DNA of 64,000 nt, taken from assembly GCA_964609385.1 (NCBI GenBank), contig CAZSSM010000037.1, forward strand, positions 1 to 64,000. Reading direction: 5' to 3'. Both the position numbers and the translations under genes were made by a program. The notes beneath the pieces are model-generated. The model saw nothing but the letters and a program-made list of their open reading frames with translations, ran no database searches and was not told the DNA's origin. The stretch comes from CAZSSM01 sp964609385. Its GTDB lineage: Bacteria > Planctomycetota > Planctomycetia > Isosphaerales > Isosphaeraceae. Below are positions 17,270 through 26,795 of this stretch, piece after piece (within the stretch, counting starts at the first letter, position 1; the number at the start of each line of letters is the position of its first letter).

Positions 17270-18625
17270 GTGTCTACGACTGTCTCTGACGCCCCCGCCG
17301 TGATGTTCGCGCCACGCCCCCGTTACGTCCTGACGCCGGAGCTGCTCGGAACGCTCTATGACGGGTTCACGTTGTTGGCCGTCTGGCTCTGTATGGTTGT
17401 CTGGTTCCCCACCGAACTCTCCTCGTTCGCTTGGGATTTGCTGGAGCGTGGGGAGGCGGTCCAGGACGCCCACGACATGCTCACGCGCGGCAACAGCCAG
17501 ACCTGGTCGAACAAGGTCTGCTACGCGGTCATCGCGCTGTACGCGCTGGTGCGTTGGCGGTCGGTCCTCCAGTTCTTCGTGGCGATCCCGCCGGTTATCC
17601 GAACCCTGATGATTAGCTTCGTGGTTATGGCCACGACGGCCCACTTGATCCGTTCGGGCTTCGAGGGAATTTTCACCCACATGGTCAGCCTGTTCCGCTA
17701 TGGCTCGACGTTTGTGGTCATGCCGATCTTGTTCTACCGTGGGTTTCGGGTCGTGCCGCCGAACCTGATCGCGTTGGGAATGCTGGTCTCAGTGCTGGTT
17801 CTGGTGCAGATGGTGATGTCCGTCTCGATGATGCGTCCGGAAGTGGCGCGGTTTTCGTTCCTGGCCGGAATGTATCCCAACCTGACAGCGCAGCACTTCC
17901 TGGCCATCGCCGGTCTGAGCATGATCTTCCTGGGCCACGCGGGGCTCTCGCGACGTCTGATCGCCGCCTCGTTGCTGACGATGGCCCCGCTCTGCGGACT
18001 GATGGTCTTTCTGAGCGGATCGCGCGGCGGGTTCGCCCTGATCTTCGTGGCCTTGGCTCTGACGATGGTCCTGGCCTACCTGCGTAATCCAGGCCGCTGG
18101 ACCCCGGTCTGGTTCGTTCTATCCTGCCTGATGGCCTTCCTGATTTGGAGCGCCGAGGATCTCTCGACCATGATGCCGGCTGAGACGATGGCCGTCTTCG
18201 AGCGAAAGGGCTACGACGACGACGCGCTGACCGGTCGTGGCGAACTCTGGAGCCACTACCTGGGGCACTTGGCCGAATGCACCAATCATCTGTTCTTCGG
18301 GATCGCTTACGGCGAGACCGCCCGCGCCGGCGGCGCACCGCACAACTTCCTCATTGGCCTGTCGATCGAGCACGGGGTCTTGGCCGCCTTGCCGCTGTTG
18401 TTGATGGTTGGCCTGGTCTTCGGTCATGCCTTCCGACTAGCCATGGTTTCCAACGATCCGGCCTGGCAGGCCGTCTTCGTCATCATGACCATCACCCTGA
18501 TCATGCAGTCGTTCGAGAACGACTTTCACCTCATGCTCAACCTGTTCGTCTTCACCTTCTACTGCCTCGGCGGTTACGTCATCTTCCGGGTGGTCCGCAG
18601 CCGATATCCTGACCTCCGCTTCTGA
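17270..18625 (+). CDS. O-antigen ligase/polymerase-like membrane protein
   Basis: A 451-residue multi-pass inner-membrane protein with about ten hydrophobic segments. It carries features of the O-antigen ligase (Wzy_C) family: FLSGSRGG before a long hydrophobic run, TGRGELW in the large periplasmic loop and the later APHNFLIGL with a conserved His. These enzymes join glycan chains to a lipid acceptor or polymerise repeat units on the periplasmic face. GTG at 17270 is supported by AGGAGAGGA about 10 bases upstream. The propeller-like protein and sulfotransferase genes that follow on the same strand suggest a surface polysaccharide role. Confidence 0.85.
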   Translation: MSTTVSDAPAVMFAPRPRYVLTPELLGTLYDGFTLLAVWLCMVVWFPTELSSFAWDLLERGEAVQDAHDMLTRGNSQTWSNKVCYAVIALYALVRWRSVLQFFVAIPPVIRTLMISFVVMATTAHLIRSGFEGIFTHMVSLFRYGSTFVVMPILFYRGFRVVPPNLIALGMLVSVLVLVQMVMSVSMMRPEVARFSFLAGMYPNLTAQHFLAIAGLSMIFLGHAGLSRRLIAASLLTMAPLCGLMVFLSGSRGGFALIFVALALTMVLAYLRNPGRWTPVWFVLSCLMAFLIWSAEDLSTMMPAETMAVFERKGYDDDALTGRGELWSHYLGHLAECTNHLFFGIAYGETARAGGAPHNFLIGLSIEHGVLAALPLLLMVGLVFGHAFRLAMVSNDPAWQAVFVIMTITLIMQSFENDFHLMLNLFVFTFYCLGGYVIFRVVRSRYPDLRF

Positions 18626-18958
18626 CGCGCGTTCTCCCGAGACGCGATTCTCTTCCCAACCGAACCGATCTCCGAGCCTTCCTTCCCGAACGAAGACGCG
18701 ACGGCCTTTTGGCCGTCAACACACTGTCAGATACCTTTGCTTTGCTCGCCCGACTGCCGTCACGTCACATCGCCCGCCCGGACTTCCTACTCGGCCGAAC
18801 CAACGCGATGGGGCGCCCGTTGCCCGAAGCCAACTGGTCAGACGTCGCGTTCGCCCGATCCGACCGGGCCGTCGCCATCGGGGCGCTTCGGTCGGCTGGA
18901 TCGCGTCCCGGCCCGCCTCTGTCGCGGGTCTTCGGGATCTTGGAGGGAGTCAACCGCC
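18626..18958. other. Intergenic stretch, no gene seen
   Basis: About 330 bases between the ligase-like and propeller-like genes. The frame of the downstream gene is open through much of it, but the predicted residues are Ser/Arg/Pro-rich and unconserved in appearance. The only clear signal is GGAGGGAG at 18942-18949, serving the GTG at 18959. Confidence 0.45.
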
Positions 18959-19990
18959 GTGCATGTCTATTTCAGCACCGTCATCCGCTATGCCGACCCG
19001 GAACACTCCGGCCACATGGTCAAGCTCGACTGGGAGTCCAAGCGGATCCTGGCCCAGCAGCCGGTCGCGATGACCCCCCCTTTCTTCGACGATCCTAACC
19101 CACGCGGCAACTCGCGTGGCGGACGCGGGATCGAACGCGTCGGCGATCAGATCGTTCTGGCCCAGTATCACACCCTCCGCATCTTCGATGAAGATCTGAA
19201 CCTGAAGCGCGATCTCACGCATCCGCTGATGGCCGGCCTCCACGAGGTCACGCCCGATCCCAACGACCCCAACCGGCTTTGGGTCGCCGCCACTGCTCTC
19301 GATGCCGCGCTCCAGTTCGACCTCAACTCCGGAGAACTGATCGGCCAATACTGGCCACGCGAGATGCCCGGAATCGCCAAGACGCTCGGCGTCGAACCCT
19401 TGGAAATCGATAAAGATGTCGACAATCGGACCAATTTCCTCGAACACCACGTCTTTCAGGATCCCAGCCATCTTCACGTCAACGCCGTGACACCTCTGAA
19501 CGGTCGACTCTACGCCCTCTGCAACAAGCACGGCGCTGTCGTTGAGCTGACCGAGGACCGCGTCGTCTTCCAGACTCAGCAGATCCAGCACGGACATAAC
19601 CTCGTCCCAGATGACGAGCAACGTACGTTTTTTGTTAACGATTCGCGTAATGGTCATGTCCGACGCTTCGACGTCGGCAATGGGACGCATTGCGAAGCGG
19701 TTAACCTGACCACGTTCGCTCCGGTCGCCCGACTGGTCCGTGGCGAGATGGTCCGCTTCAAGATCAAGCGGCTCATGACCAACCTGAAGCTGGCCAAGTT
19801 CCCCTCGGTCATGCCCCTGTTCATCCGCGGGCTCGACCGCGTCGGCGATCAGCTCTTTGTCGGCATCTCTCCGGCGACCATCCTGCGAATCGACTGGCCC
19901 AAGGGCGAGTTGATCGATCTGTTCACCTTCTCGGACGATGTCAGCGTGGCTGTCCACGGCCTCCGCGCCATCCCTTCCGGTAATGCGTGA
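18959..19990 (+). CDS. Propeller-like protein of unknown function, polysaccharide-associated
   Basis: A 343-residue protein. Repeating beta-rich units of the type GDQIVLAQYHTLRIFD, RLWVAATALDAALQFD, NGRLYALCNKHGAVVEL and GDQLFVGISPATILRID suggest a beta-propeller of six or so blades, similar in style to strictosidine-synthase-like or TIGR03032-type proteins. There is no signal peptide. GTG at 18959 was chosen because GGAGGGAG lies about 10 bases upstream. The gene precedes a sulfotransferase gene on the same strand. A role in handling or sensing a sulfated glycan is a guess from position only. Confidence 0.65.
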   Translation: MHVYFSTVIRYADPEHSGHMVKLDWESKRILAQQPVAMTPPFFDDPNPRGNSRGGRGIERVGDQIVLAQYHTLRIFDEDLNLKRDLTHPLMAGLHEVTPDPNDPNRLWVAATALDAALQFDLNSGELIGQYWPREMPGIAKTLGVEPLEIDKDVDNRTNFLEHHVFQDPSHLHVNAVTPLNGRLYALCNKHGAVVELTEDRVVFQTQQIQHGHNLVPDDEQRTFFVNDSRNGHVRRFDVGNGTHCEAVNLTTFAPVARLVRGEMVRFKIKRLMTNLKLAKFPSVMPLFIRGLDRVGDQLFVGISPATILRIDWPKGELIDLFTFSDDVSVAVHGLRAIPSGNA

Positions 19991-20147
19991 GGGTCGAGGG
20001 GCGCCCGCCTCGTGGGGCCGGTCGGCCCGTCCTCAGAGTCCCTACCGACGGCGACCGGCCTGATGATCCATCGGCCCATCCCCCGAACCGATCCCCAGCG
20101 GGACGGTCCAACGACGCCTCGAGACCACGCCACGTAAGGGAGATCTC

Positions 20148-21059
20148 ATGAAACCCACCTTCCTCGGCATCGGCTCGCAGCGCTGCGGGACCACATGGCT
20201 CTATCGTGTCTTAAGTCGACATCCGGATGTGTTCATGCCCCGCGTCAAGGAGGTCAAGTACTTCTCTGAGCGAATCCACGCCCACTCCCTGGCCTGGTAC
20301 GAGAAGCGGTTCGGACCGCCCGACAACGATCCCCCACGCCCGATCCGCGGCGAGTTCACCCCCGCCTACTGCACCATCCCGCCCGAGGTCGTGCGGATGA
20401 TCGCCACGGCCTATCCCGAGTTGCGTTTGATCCTCATGATCCGCGACCCCGTCGAACGGACCTGGTCCCAGATCAAGATCTTTCACGAGAAATTGGTTCT
20501 CAAGAACGATTTGGATGCCATGCTCGATGGGTTCGTCGCCCGTGACAAGACGGCGCGGTTCAACGACTACCTCCGGACCATCGAGGTATGGACGGCCCAC
20601 TTCCCCGAGGAGGCTCTTTACATCGATCTATATGATCGGGTCCAGGCCGATAAGCCGGCCGTCCTGGCCGGGGTGCTCGCCCACCTCGGCGCCGATCCAA
20701 CCTGGCAACCCGAAGCCAAGGATCTCCAGGCGCAGATCAACGATACGGAGGACCGCGACATCCCGCCGATCCTCCGTTGGGCTTTGGCTAAGGCCTGGAT
20801 CGAGCCCACCAAGCGCCTCAACGACCGGCTCCAGGGGCGCGTCAGCCCCTGGATTGCGGAGATGGACCGGATCCTCGGCGAAGGACGTCCCCCCGGCGCG
20901 GGCAATCCGCTCGGACACCTGATCTCGGCTCCCAAGCGGGTCGTCTATCACGCCTACGACACCTACAAAGACCGCAAGCTCGACGCCCGCGCTCGCGAAT
21001 TGATGCCCGAGGCTCAATCCCGATCCGCGTACGATGTCAGCACCTCGGAAGTCGCCTGA
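20148..21059 (+). CDS. Sulfotransferase family protein
   Basis: A 303-residue PAPS-dependent sulfotransferase. The 5'-phosphosulfate loop is GSQRCGTTWLYRVL near the N-terminus, and the 3'-phosphate site is RDPVERTWSQ near residue 100. The layout resembles heparan/glycolipid-type sulfotransferases found in planctomycetes. There is no membrane segment, so it acts in the cytosol, probably on a glycan or lipid precursor. ATG at 20148 follows AAGGGAGA at a spacing of 5. The stop is one base from the stop of the convergent MerR gene. Confidence 0.92.
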   Translation: MKPTFLGIGSQRCGTTWLYRVLSRHPDVFMPRVKEVKYFSERIHAHSLAWYEKRFGPPDNDPPRPIRGEFTPAYCTIPPEVVRMIATAYPELRLILMIRDPVERTWSQIKIFHEKLVLKNDLDAMLDGFVARDKTARFNDYLRTIEVWTAHFPEEALYIDLYDRVQADKPAVLAGVLAHLGADPTWQPEAKDLQAQINDTEDRDIPPILRWALAKAWIEPTKRLNDRLQGRVSPWIAEMDRILGEGRPPGAGNPLGHLISAPKRVVYHAYDTYKDRKLDARARELMPEAQSRSAYDVSTSEVA

Positions 21060-21060
21060 C

Positions 21061-21816
21061 TCAATCCTTTGGCGATCCGGGCGATGCGTCGTCGCCGTGC
21101 TCGGCCGTCTGAGCTCGACGGATATACTCCATCATATCCGGGTCGATCCCCCGTTTCTGACTCATCTCGGGTTCGCTGTTGTACAGGTTCTCGAGCGAAC
21201 GAGTGATTCCCGGATCACCCCCGGTGAACTCGGCGACCAATCCCATCCAGCGTCGGGCCAGCGCGCGGGCCTGGGGATCGTCGGGCGGGACCCCGCGATC
21301 GATCAGGTCGCGGACCTCGGCGAAGAGCCGGGGCCATTCCTGCTCCACCTCCTGGATCCGCTCCTCGCCGATCTGCTCGCGACGCTGACGGAGCTGTTCC
21401 AGTTGCTCGGGGGTGTAGTACGATTCGATCTTGGCCAGATCCATGATCATCTCCAGAAGTTCTTCAGAGCCGAGCCCGGGACGCTGGTCCCATTGCCCGG
21501 CCAGATCGGCGATCCGGTCGCGGAGCCGTCGCAGTTCGTCCACCTTCGCGTCCAGTCGCGCCACCTGACGCTCCAGGATCGTGCGGATCGAGGACCGGTC
21601 GAGCCGTAAGCAGGCTCCGATCTCGTCGAGGCCTAGGCCCAGCGACCGCAACGCGACGATTCGATGCAGTCGGCGCACGTCCGCCTCGTCATAGAGCCGA
21701 TGTCCCGACCCGGTCCGCATCGACGGGCTCAGCAGGCCGATCGCGTCGTAATGATGCAGCGTCCGGACCGTCAAACCGGTCCGCTCGGCCAACTCGCCCA
21801 CCTTCCAGGTCCGCAT
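21061..21816 (-). CDS. MerR-family regulator with TipAS-like effector domain
   Basis: A 251-residue regulator. Residues 1-70 form the MerR winged helix (WKVGELAERTGLTVRTLHHYDAIGLLSPSMR), then a dimerisation coiled coil to about 130. The C-terminal part has YYTPEQLEQLRQRREQIGEERI and RWMGLVAEFTGGDPGI, which match the TipAS antibiotic-recognition type. Such proteins activate drug-response genes upon ligand binding. ATG at 21816 is chosen over an open frame to 21927 because the fold starts there and GGAG lies 8 bases upstream. No efflux gene is adjacent, so the target promoter is unknown. Confidence 0.9.
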   Translation of the reverse strand: MRTWKVGELAERTGLTVRTLHHYDAIGLLSPSMRTGSGHRLYDEADVRRLHRIVALRSLGLGLDEIGACLRLDRSSIRTILERQVARLDAKVDELRRLRDRIADLAGQWDQRPGLGSEELLEMIMDLAKIESYYTPEQLEQLRQRREQIGEERIQEVEQEWPRLFAEVRDLIDRGVPPDDPQARALARRWMGLVAEFTGGDPGITRSLENLYNSEPEMSQKRGIDPDMMEYIRRAQTAEHGDDASPGSPKD

Positions 21817-22174
21817 TGCCCGACTCCGGCTTCGATCGATCGCCGTCAACGATCCGCCATGTCGACCCAACCCGCGAAGGAGCGCTGACCGGGTCGAGGG
21901 GACGAGCCGTCGCCCCTCGACGGTCACGATAGCGCCTCACGCGACGTCAGGTTCAAGACCCGACACCCCTTTTCCCGATCACCCGCCCGAACGACTCCAA
22001 GGCTGATCGACATGCCTCCTGGCTAAGGAGTGTCCCGTTAACTGATCGGATGTTTAGAGATTGTAGGCGACTCCGGTCCACCGTTCCGGCCCGATCGGAT
22101 ATCCTGAAGCGAACTGGATCCAGTAAGAGACTTCGCGATTCGCGTCGTTCAAAGTCCATCGAAAGGAGCCCGGC
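21817..22174. other. Divergent intergenic region
   Basis: About 360 bases between the MerR gene and the second Uma2 pair. It should hold promoters for both directions. The 22040-22075 part is AT-richer. A MerR-type spacer palindrome could not be assigned with confidence. Confidence 0.4.
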
Positions 22175-22819
22175 ATGAGCGGCACGACACTCCTCGAGAC
22201 CCGAGGCGCCGATCCGAGGGGAGCTGTGACTCCTGAGCAGGTCCCAGCTTCACCAATCACGACCACCGGGTTACCTCCGAAGGATCCCGAGCCCTTCGAA
22301 TTGGTCCACGGCCGTCGAGTCCCCCTCCCAACTATGAGCACATACTCGAAACTGATTGCCAATAAGTTGATGCGGATCCTGGGGCCATTCGCCGAGCAAC
22401 AGGGGCTTGGGAACGTTGTCATGGAAATGAAGTTCCGTCTGCCACTGCCCGAGGATGCGGATCGGAACCAGATCCCGGACCTGGCCTTCGTCTCATACGC
22501 TCGCTGGTCGGCGGACCGCCCGTTGGACCCGAAGTCGGATGCGTGGGACGTGGTCCCAGAGCTGGCCGTGGAGGTGGTCAGTCCCAGCGACCTGGCCGAT
22601 CCGCTGCTGTCGAAGATGGAGGAGTACTTCCGGGCCGGGGTCTCTCGGGTCTGGATCGTCTATCCCGAGACCCGAAAGATCTATCGTTATTCCGACCCCG
22701 AAACGATCGCCGTCTTCGGCGCTGAGGCGATTATGACCGACGACCTGTTCCCTGAGTTGCAGATCCCCATCGCCAAGCTGTTCGTCCCCGTCCAGTCATC
22801 GGATCGGAGCTCCTCATGA
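22175..22819 (+). CDS. Uma2-family PD-(D/E)XK nuclease-like protein, copy 3
   Basis: A 214-residue Uma2 protein of a different subfamily from the 13-15 kb pair. Core motifs are IPDLAFVSYARW, PELAVEVVSPSDLAD and EYFRAGVSRVWIVYPETR. ATG at 22175 follows AAAGGAG at 6 bases. The gene overlaps the next Uma2 gene by four bases (ATGA), indicating translational coupling. Confidence 0.85.
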   Translation: MSGTTLLETRGADPRGAVTPEQVPASPITTTGLPPKDPEPFELVHGRRVPLPTMSTYSKLIANKLMRILGPFAEQQGLGNVVMEMKFRLPLPEDADRNQIPDLAFVSYARWSADRPLDPKSDAWDVVPELAVEVVSPSDLADPLLSKMEEYFRAGVSRVWIVYPETRKIYRYSDPETIAVFGAEAIMTDDLFPELQIPIAKLFVPVQSSDRSSS

Positions 22820-23454
22820 GCGGCACGACACTCCTCGAGGCCGGCGACACTGGTCCGTTGGTGACTCCTGAGCAAGTCCTGGTTCCACCGATTACGACCA
22901 CCGGGTTGCCCCTAGACGATCCCGAGCCCTTCGAACTGGTCCACGATCGTCGAGTCCCTCTCCCAATTATGAGCACGTATTCTAAAGTCGTCGTTAGTGA
23001 ACTCATGCTAATTTTGGGTCCGTTCGTGCGGGACCAGGGGCTTGGACGCCTCTTTGTCGAAATGAAGTTCCGTCTTCCGTTACCGGAGGACCCGAAGCGG
23101 CATCGGATTCCAGACTTGGCCTTTGTCTCGTACGCTCGCTGGTCGGCGGACCGTCCGTTGGATCCGAAGTCGGATGCGTGGGACGTGGTCCCAGAGCTGG
23201 CCGTGGAGGTGGTCAGTCCCAGCGACCTGGCCGATCCGCTGCTGTCGAAGATGGAGGAGTACTTCCGGGCCGGGGTCTCTCGGGTCTGGATCGTCTATCC
23301 CGAGACCCGAAAGATCCATCAGTACCTCGATCCCAAAACGATTCGCGTGTTTGGTGTCGACGATCGCTTGACCGACGACCTGTTCCCCGAGCTGCCGATC
23401 TCCATCTCCGACCTCTTCCCGCCCGTCCAGTCGACCGATCAAAACCCGTCTTGA
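22816..23454 (+). CDS. Uma2-family PD-(D/E)XK nuclease-like protein, copy 4
   Basis: A 212-residue tandem paralogue of copy 3, overlapping it by four bases. Both begin MSGTTLLE. A DNA block of about 186 bases (23131-23316) matches copy 3 (22496-22681) at all but a few sites, while flanking parts have diverged much more, suggesting gene conversion of the catalytic core. Possible heterodimer formation is only a hypothesis. Confidence 0.85.
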   Translation: MSGTTLLEAGDTGPLVTPEQVLVPPITTTGLPLDDPEPFELVHDRRVPLPIMSTYSKVVVSELMLILGPFVRDQGLGRLFVEMKFRLPLPEDPKRHRIPDLAFVSYARWSADRPLDPKSDAWDVVPELAVEVVSPSDLADPLLSKMEEYFRAGVSRVWIVYPETRKIHQYLDPKTIRVFGVDDRLTDDLFPELPISISDLFPPVQSTDQNPS

Positions 23455-23539
23455 GTGTTGTATTTGAGGGTTCGTTGAAGGATGGTCCTCGACCGCCTTC
23501 ACACGATCTCTGACCCGGTTTGCTTCAGGATTCGCCCCG

Positions 23540-24409
23540 ATGACCGCAACGCCTCCGACCACCGCCACCATCCTCGATGAGATTGTCGCCGCGAAACGTT
23601 TGGAGGTCGCCGAGGCCAAGGCGCGATTGCCGTATCCGGAATTGCACGAGCGGCTCGCCGACGTGCCTCCGGTCCGCGACTTCCGCGTCGCGCTGACCGC
23701 TCCAGGGGGGCCGCACCTGATCGCTGAGGTCAAGAAGGCCAGCCCCTCGGCCGGCGTGATCCGCGCCGACTTCGATCCGGTGGCCATCGCGCGGACCTAC
23801 CGGGACCATGGCGCGTCGTGCCTTAGCGTGCTGACCGACGCCCCCTACTTCCAGGGGCACCTCGATTACCTGGCCCGGATCCGCGCGAAGGTCGACCGGC
23901 CGCTGCTCCGTAAGGATTTCATCATCGATCCCTACCAGGTCGTCGAGGCTCGCGTCCATGGTGCCGACGCGGTCCTGCTCATCGCCGAGATCCTCGACGA
24001 TGCCACCATGGCCGAATTGCATGGCCAGATCGAGTCGCTCGGGATGGCCGCCCTGGTGGAGTTTCACGACCCGGCCAACCTCCCGCGCGTCCTCAAGCTT
24101 GGAGCGACGTTGGTCGGTGTCAACAACCGCGATCTCAAGCGGTTCGTCACCGACTTGGACCGAACCCTCCAACTTCGGCCCCGAGTCCCCGACCACGTCA
24201 CGCTCGTCAGCGAGAGCGGGATCGCGAGTCCTGAGCACGTCCGACGGCTCCGCGAGGCCGGCGTTCACGCCATGCTCGTCGGCGAATCGCTCATGCGCCA
24301 GCCCGATCTCGGGAAGGCAGTCCGCGATCTACTCGGTCAGTCCGGCCCTACACCCGAGCCATCGAGCCGGTCGGATGACGCTGTCGGCTCCGAAATCCGG
24401 GGTGGGTAA
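23540..24409 (+). CDS. trpC: Indole-3-glycerol phosphate synthase
   Basis: A 289-residue TIM-barrel enzyme that closes the ring of CdRP to indole-3-glycerol phosphate in tryptophan synthesis. Active-site segments are all present: EVKKASPSAG, LRKDFIIDPYQV, LIAEILDD, VGVNNRDLKRF, SESGIAS and LVGESLM. The C-terminal 25 residues are an unconserved Pro/Ser-rich extension. ATG at 23540 has AGGA 10 bases upstream. No other trp gene lies in the window, so the pathway genes appear dispersed, as is common in planctomycetes. No attenuator or T-box was seen. Confidence 0.96.
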   Translation: MTATPPTTATILDEIVAAKRLEVAEAKARLPYPELHERLADVPPVRDFRVALTAPGGPHLIAEVKKASPSAGVIRADFDPVAIARTYRDHGASCLSVLTDAPYFQGHLDYLARIRAKVDRPLLRKDFIIDPYQVVEARVHGADAVLLIAEILDDATMAELHGQIESLGMAALVEFHDPANLPRVLKLGATLVGVNNRDLKRFVTDLDRTLQLRPRVPDHVTLVSESGIASPEHVRRLREAGVHAMLVGESLMRQPDLGKAVRDLLGQSGPTPEPSSRSDDAVGSEIRGG

Positions 24410-24519
24410 TTGGGGAATTGTCGGAAGCCCAGTTTGGGGTGAAGAGGACGTTGTTGGTCTTGTGGTCGTGACAGTCGATCGTTGAGGCAGACTACCTCAA
24501 TGGCGACTGGCTCGGCTGA

Positions 24520-25764
24520 TCACGTTTGGTGGTTCTGCGAAGGAGTTTTGTTGGCGAGATATCCCCTCGGAGGCACGATCCACCCCGTATTCGAAGCCGG
24601 CATGCAGGGGGGTGATTGAGGGAGGCTGGCCGGGTGTGCTCCGTTGAGGAGGTGATGGACGAGCCGGAAGACTCGCGGACGGACGGCTTCGAAGGAGGCG
24701 TGGTCGAGGAAGCGTTCATGAGCCATCCTGGCCATTTGGAGCGACTCGACCGGATCGTCCAGGGCCTGCTGGATCCCGGCGGCGAGCGCTTCGATGCTGT
24801 CCGGTTCGACAACGATCCCGGCCCCGTTACATAACCACATCGGGATATCGTTCACTTGTGTCGAGACGATCGTGCGGCCCGCGGCCATCGCATCGATCAG
24901 CCGGGTGGGGAGTTGGCCCCGGCTGGCTCGGCTCGACCGTTGCGGTACGACGACGATCGTCGCGTCGTTCAGCACGCTCGGAACCTCGCTCAGTGGGATG
25001 GGCGGTTCGATCGATACCCGATCGCCCCAGCGTCTTTCAGCGACGATCGGGTGATCGTCGGGCACGCCAACGATGCGCAGCGATGCAGTCGGGTGTTTGA
25101 TCTGGTTCCAAGCGTTGAGGAGTAGGTCAAATCCCTTGTGATTCCGAATGCTCCCGCACGTCAAGACGGTCGGATCCTGATGGTTCGGTGGGATGACGAT
25201 GCCTTGGGGGGTGAATTGCTCCGGGTCTCGGGCATGGGGGAGCCACATCCCTCCATATCGTTTGTGGAGGAACGCATTGGACACGGTGATTGCGTCGGCT
25301 TCGTGGACGCGTCGCTCAAGCATCCGCGTGTAGAGGGGGCTCCCCGGATCCTGAAGCCATTGCCATTTCATCAGGCGGGCTTCCCAGTAGATCGATTCCG
25401 AGATCAGGCCCAACTCCCATTCTTCGATGTCGAGCAGGAGCGGCCGATCGAGGATTCGTCGGGCAGTTAGCCCAAGGCCGAAGGACGTGTTGACGGGCTT
25501 CATGGCATAGATCAGGTCGCCTTCGATGTACTTCTTCACGATCGAGCGACGGCCTCGCCTCAGGTCGAAGGCGGAAGTGACCTGGAAGGGTCGGATATCG
25601 AGCGTTGGGTCCGATCGGATCGGGGCCCAAACCTCATCGTGGGACCCGGGACCGACGATATGGACCCGAAACTCAGGCTCCAGCAGCTTCGCGAGGATGT
25701 AGGCGCGGCTCATCAGGTTGCTGCGGAGGCTGGCGGCGAGGAGCGTGATCGTCGGAGTCGTCAT
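24520..25764 (-). CDS. Family 4-like (GT-B) glycosyltransferase
   Basis: A 414-residue cytosolic glycosyltransferase. The N-terminal acceptor domain starts TITLLAASLRSNLMSRAYILA. The donor domain has VLTCGSIRNHKGFDLLLNAW and the nucleotide-sugar region PTRLIDAMAAGRTIVST, then GIVVEPDSIEALAAGI. This is the usual GT4 pattern, although the first Glu of the E-x7-E motif is not obvious. The substrate is unknown. It converges on trpC and stands alone, followed by a kilobase without genes. Its codon use is slightly less GC-rich than its neighbours. Confidence 0.85.
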   Translation of the reverse strand: MTTPTITLLAASLRSNLMSRAYILAKLLEPEFRVHIVGPGSHDEVWAPIRSDPTLDIRPFQVTSAFDLRRGRRSIVKKYIEGDLIYAMKPVNTSFGLGLTARRILDRPLLLDIEEWELGLISESIYWEARLMKWQWLQDPGSPLYTRMLERRVHEADAITVSNAFLHKRYGGMWLPHARDPEQFTPQGIVIPPNHQDPTVLTCGSIRNHKGFDLLLNAWNQIKHPTASLRIVGVPDDHPIVAERRWGDRVSIEPPIPLSEVPSVLNDATIVVVPQRSSRASRGQLPTRLIDAMAAGRTIVSTQVNDIPMWLCNGAGIVVEPDSIEALAAGIQQALDDPVESLQMARMAHERFLDHASFEAVRPRVFRLVHHLLNGAHPASLPQSPPCMPASNTGWIVPPRGYLANKTPSQNHQT

Positions 25765-26795
25765 CAGATGCAGCTTTCATTGTGCTAACGTCACCGTCAA
25801 CTTCCTCGACCGATTCATCCATAATAGCTTGAGTTGGTATGATCGCAACCCGTTTCTTCGCAGATGCCCATGGGAGCGATTCCTTACTCTCCTATCGAGA
25901 AGCAAAACCAACCTCAATGGCGACGTGCTCGATATCCCTAACCTAAGCGATCTCACAAAACGGAAACGTTAGATTCGTGGACTTGATCGGGAGAAGGATG
26001 GCCTGGCGAACCTCCTTCCGAGGCAGGTAGCAGGTACGTTTTCCCTACTCGTCTTCGAAGAGTGGGTTGCGATCCCTTGAGTCAAATTAGACAACAAGGG
26101 TGTCTGTCTAAACATTGCCAATGGCTGATCCAGGATGATCAGCACAGTCCATCTCTCGTCGATGAAGAAAATACAAACATTCGATCAATATCTCTAAGGA
26201 TTGACCACAGCCAGGTTTAGAGGATATTCGACTCGGGGCTCTCCACCGACAACGTCGGCGATGTTGCAGTGATCGATTTCGGGTCGAAACCATCCATTCG
26301 TCCAGCTTTAGATAGCGGGTTGCTCAGCCGGGGCATTGTGTCTCGCGAGATTTGTCCGATCGTCGTCGCGCCAGGCCAGGTCGCTCTTGCCGGTCACTGC
26401 CCGGAGTCTTGACCCTGTGAGGGGCGTGCAGGGAGGCCGCTGTGTCCCGCCTTTGACGTCCGTCGATAACCGTCACAGCGATGTTTCTTCGATGCAACAG
26501 AATTTGGTCATTCGGCCGCACTTTGATGGATGACATTGCGCCGCCTATTGAGGCATCTAGTCATGATGTCGCTGGACGCCATACCTCCGCTTCATTGACG
26601 ACCGTGTTTGTTTGTCCATGGGACGGGTGGCTCCCTTGAACGCTCTTCATGCACGACCGCGATCGGCGTAGGTCCAGAGAATCGAGGCTGAAGCTGCAGT
26701 ATCTTGGGGATCCGCTTCGACGATGAGGCGAACCCGGATCGCTGTTGAGTCCTCCAAGGAATCGGTGGCCCGTGGTGTTCTCTCCGGATGCGATC
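25765..26795. other. One-kilobase AT-richer stretch without a supportable gene
   Basis: Open frames are short and conflicting. Base composition is clearly lower in GC at 25780-26330 than in flanking genes. The stretch leads into a broken LRR gene, so it may be decayed coding DNA or an old insertion scar. No terminal repeats, tRNA or RNA motif were recognised. Confidence 0.45.

Noticed and set aside
26336..26533. Small plus-strand open frame in the gene-poor stretch
   Set aside because: No motif, no ribosome binding site and a competing frame on the other strand over the same bases.
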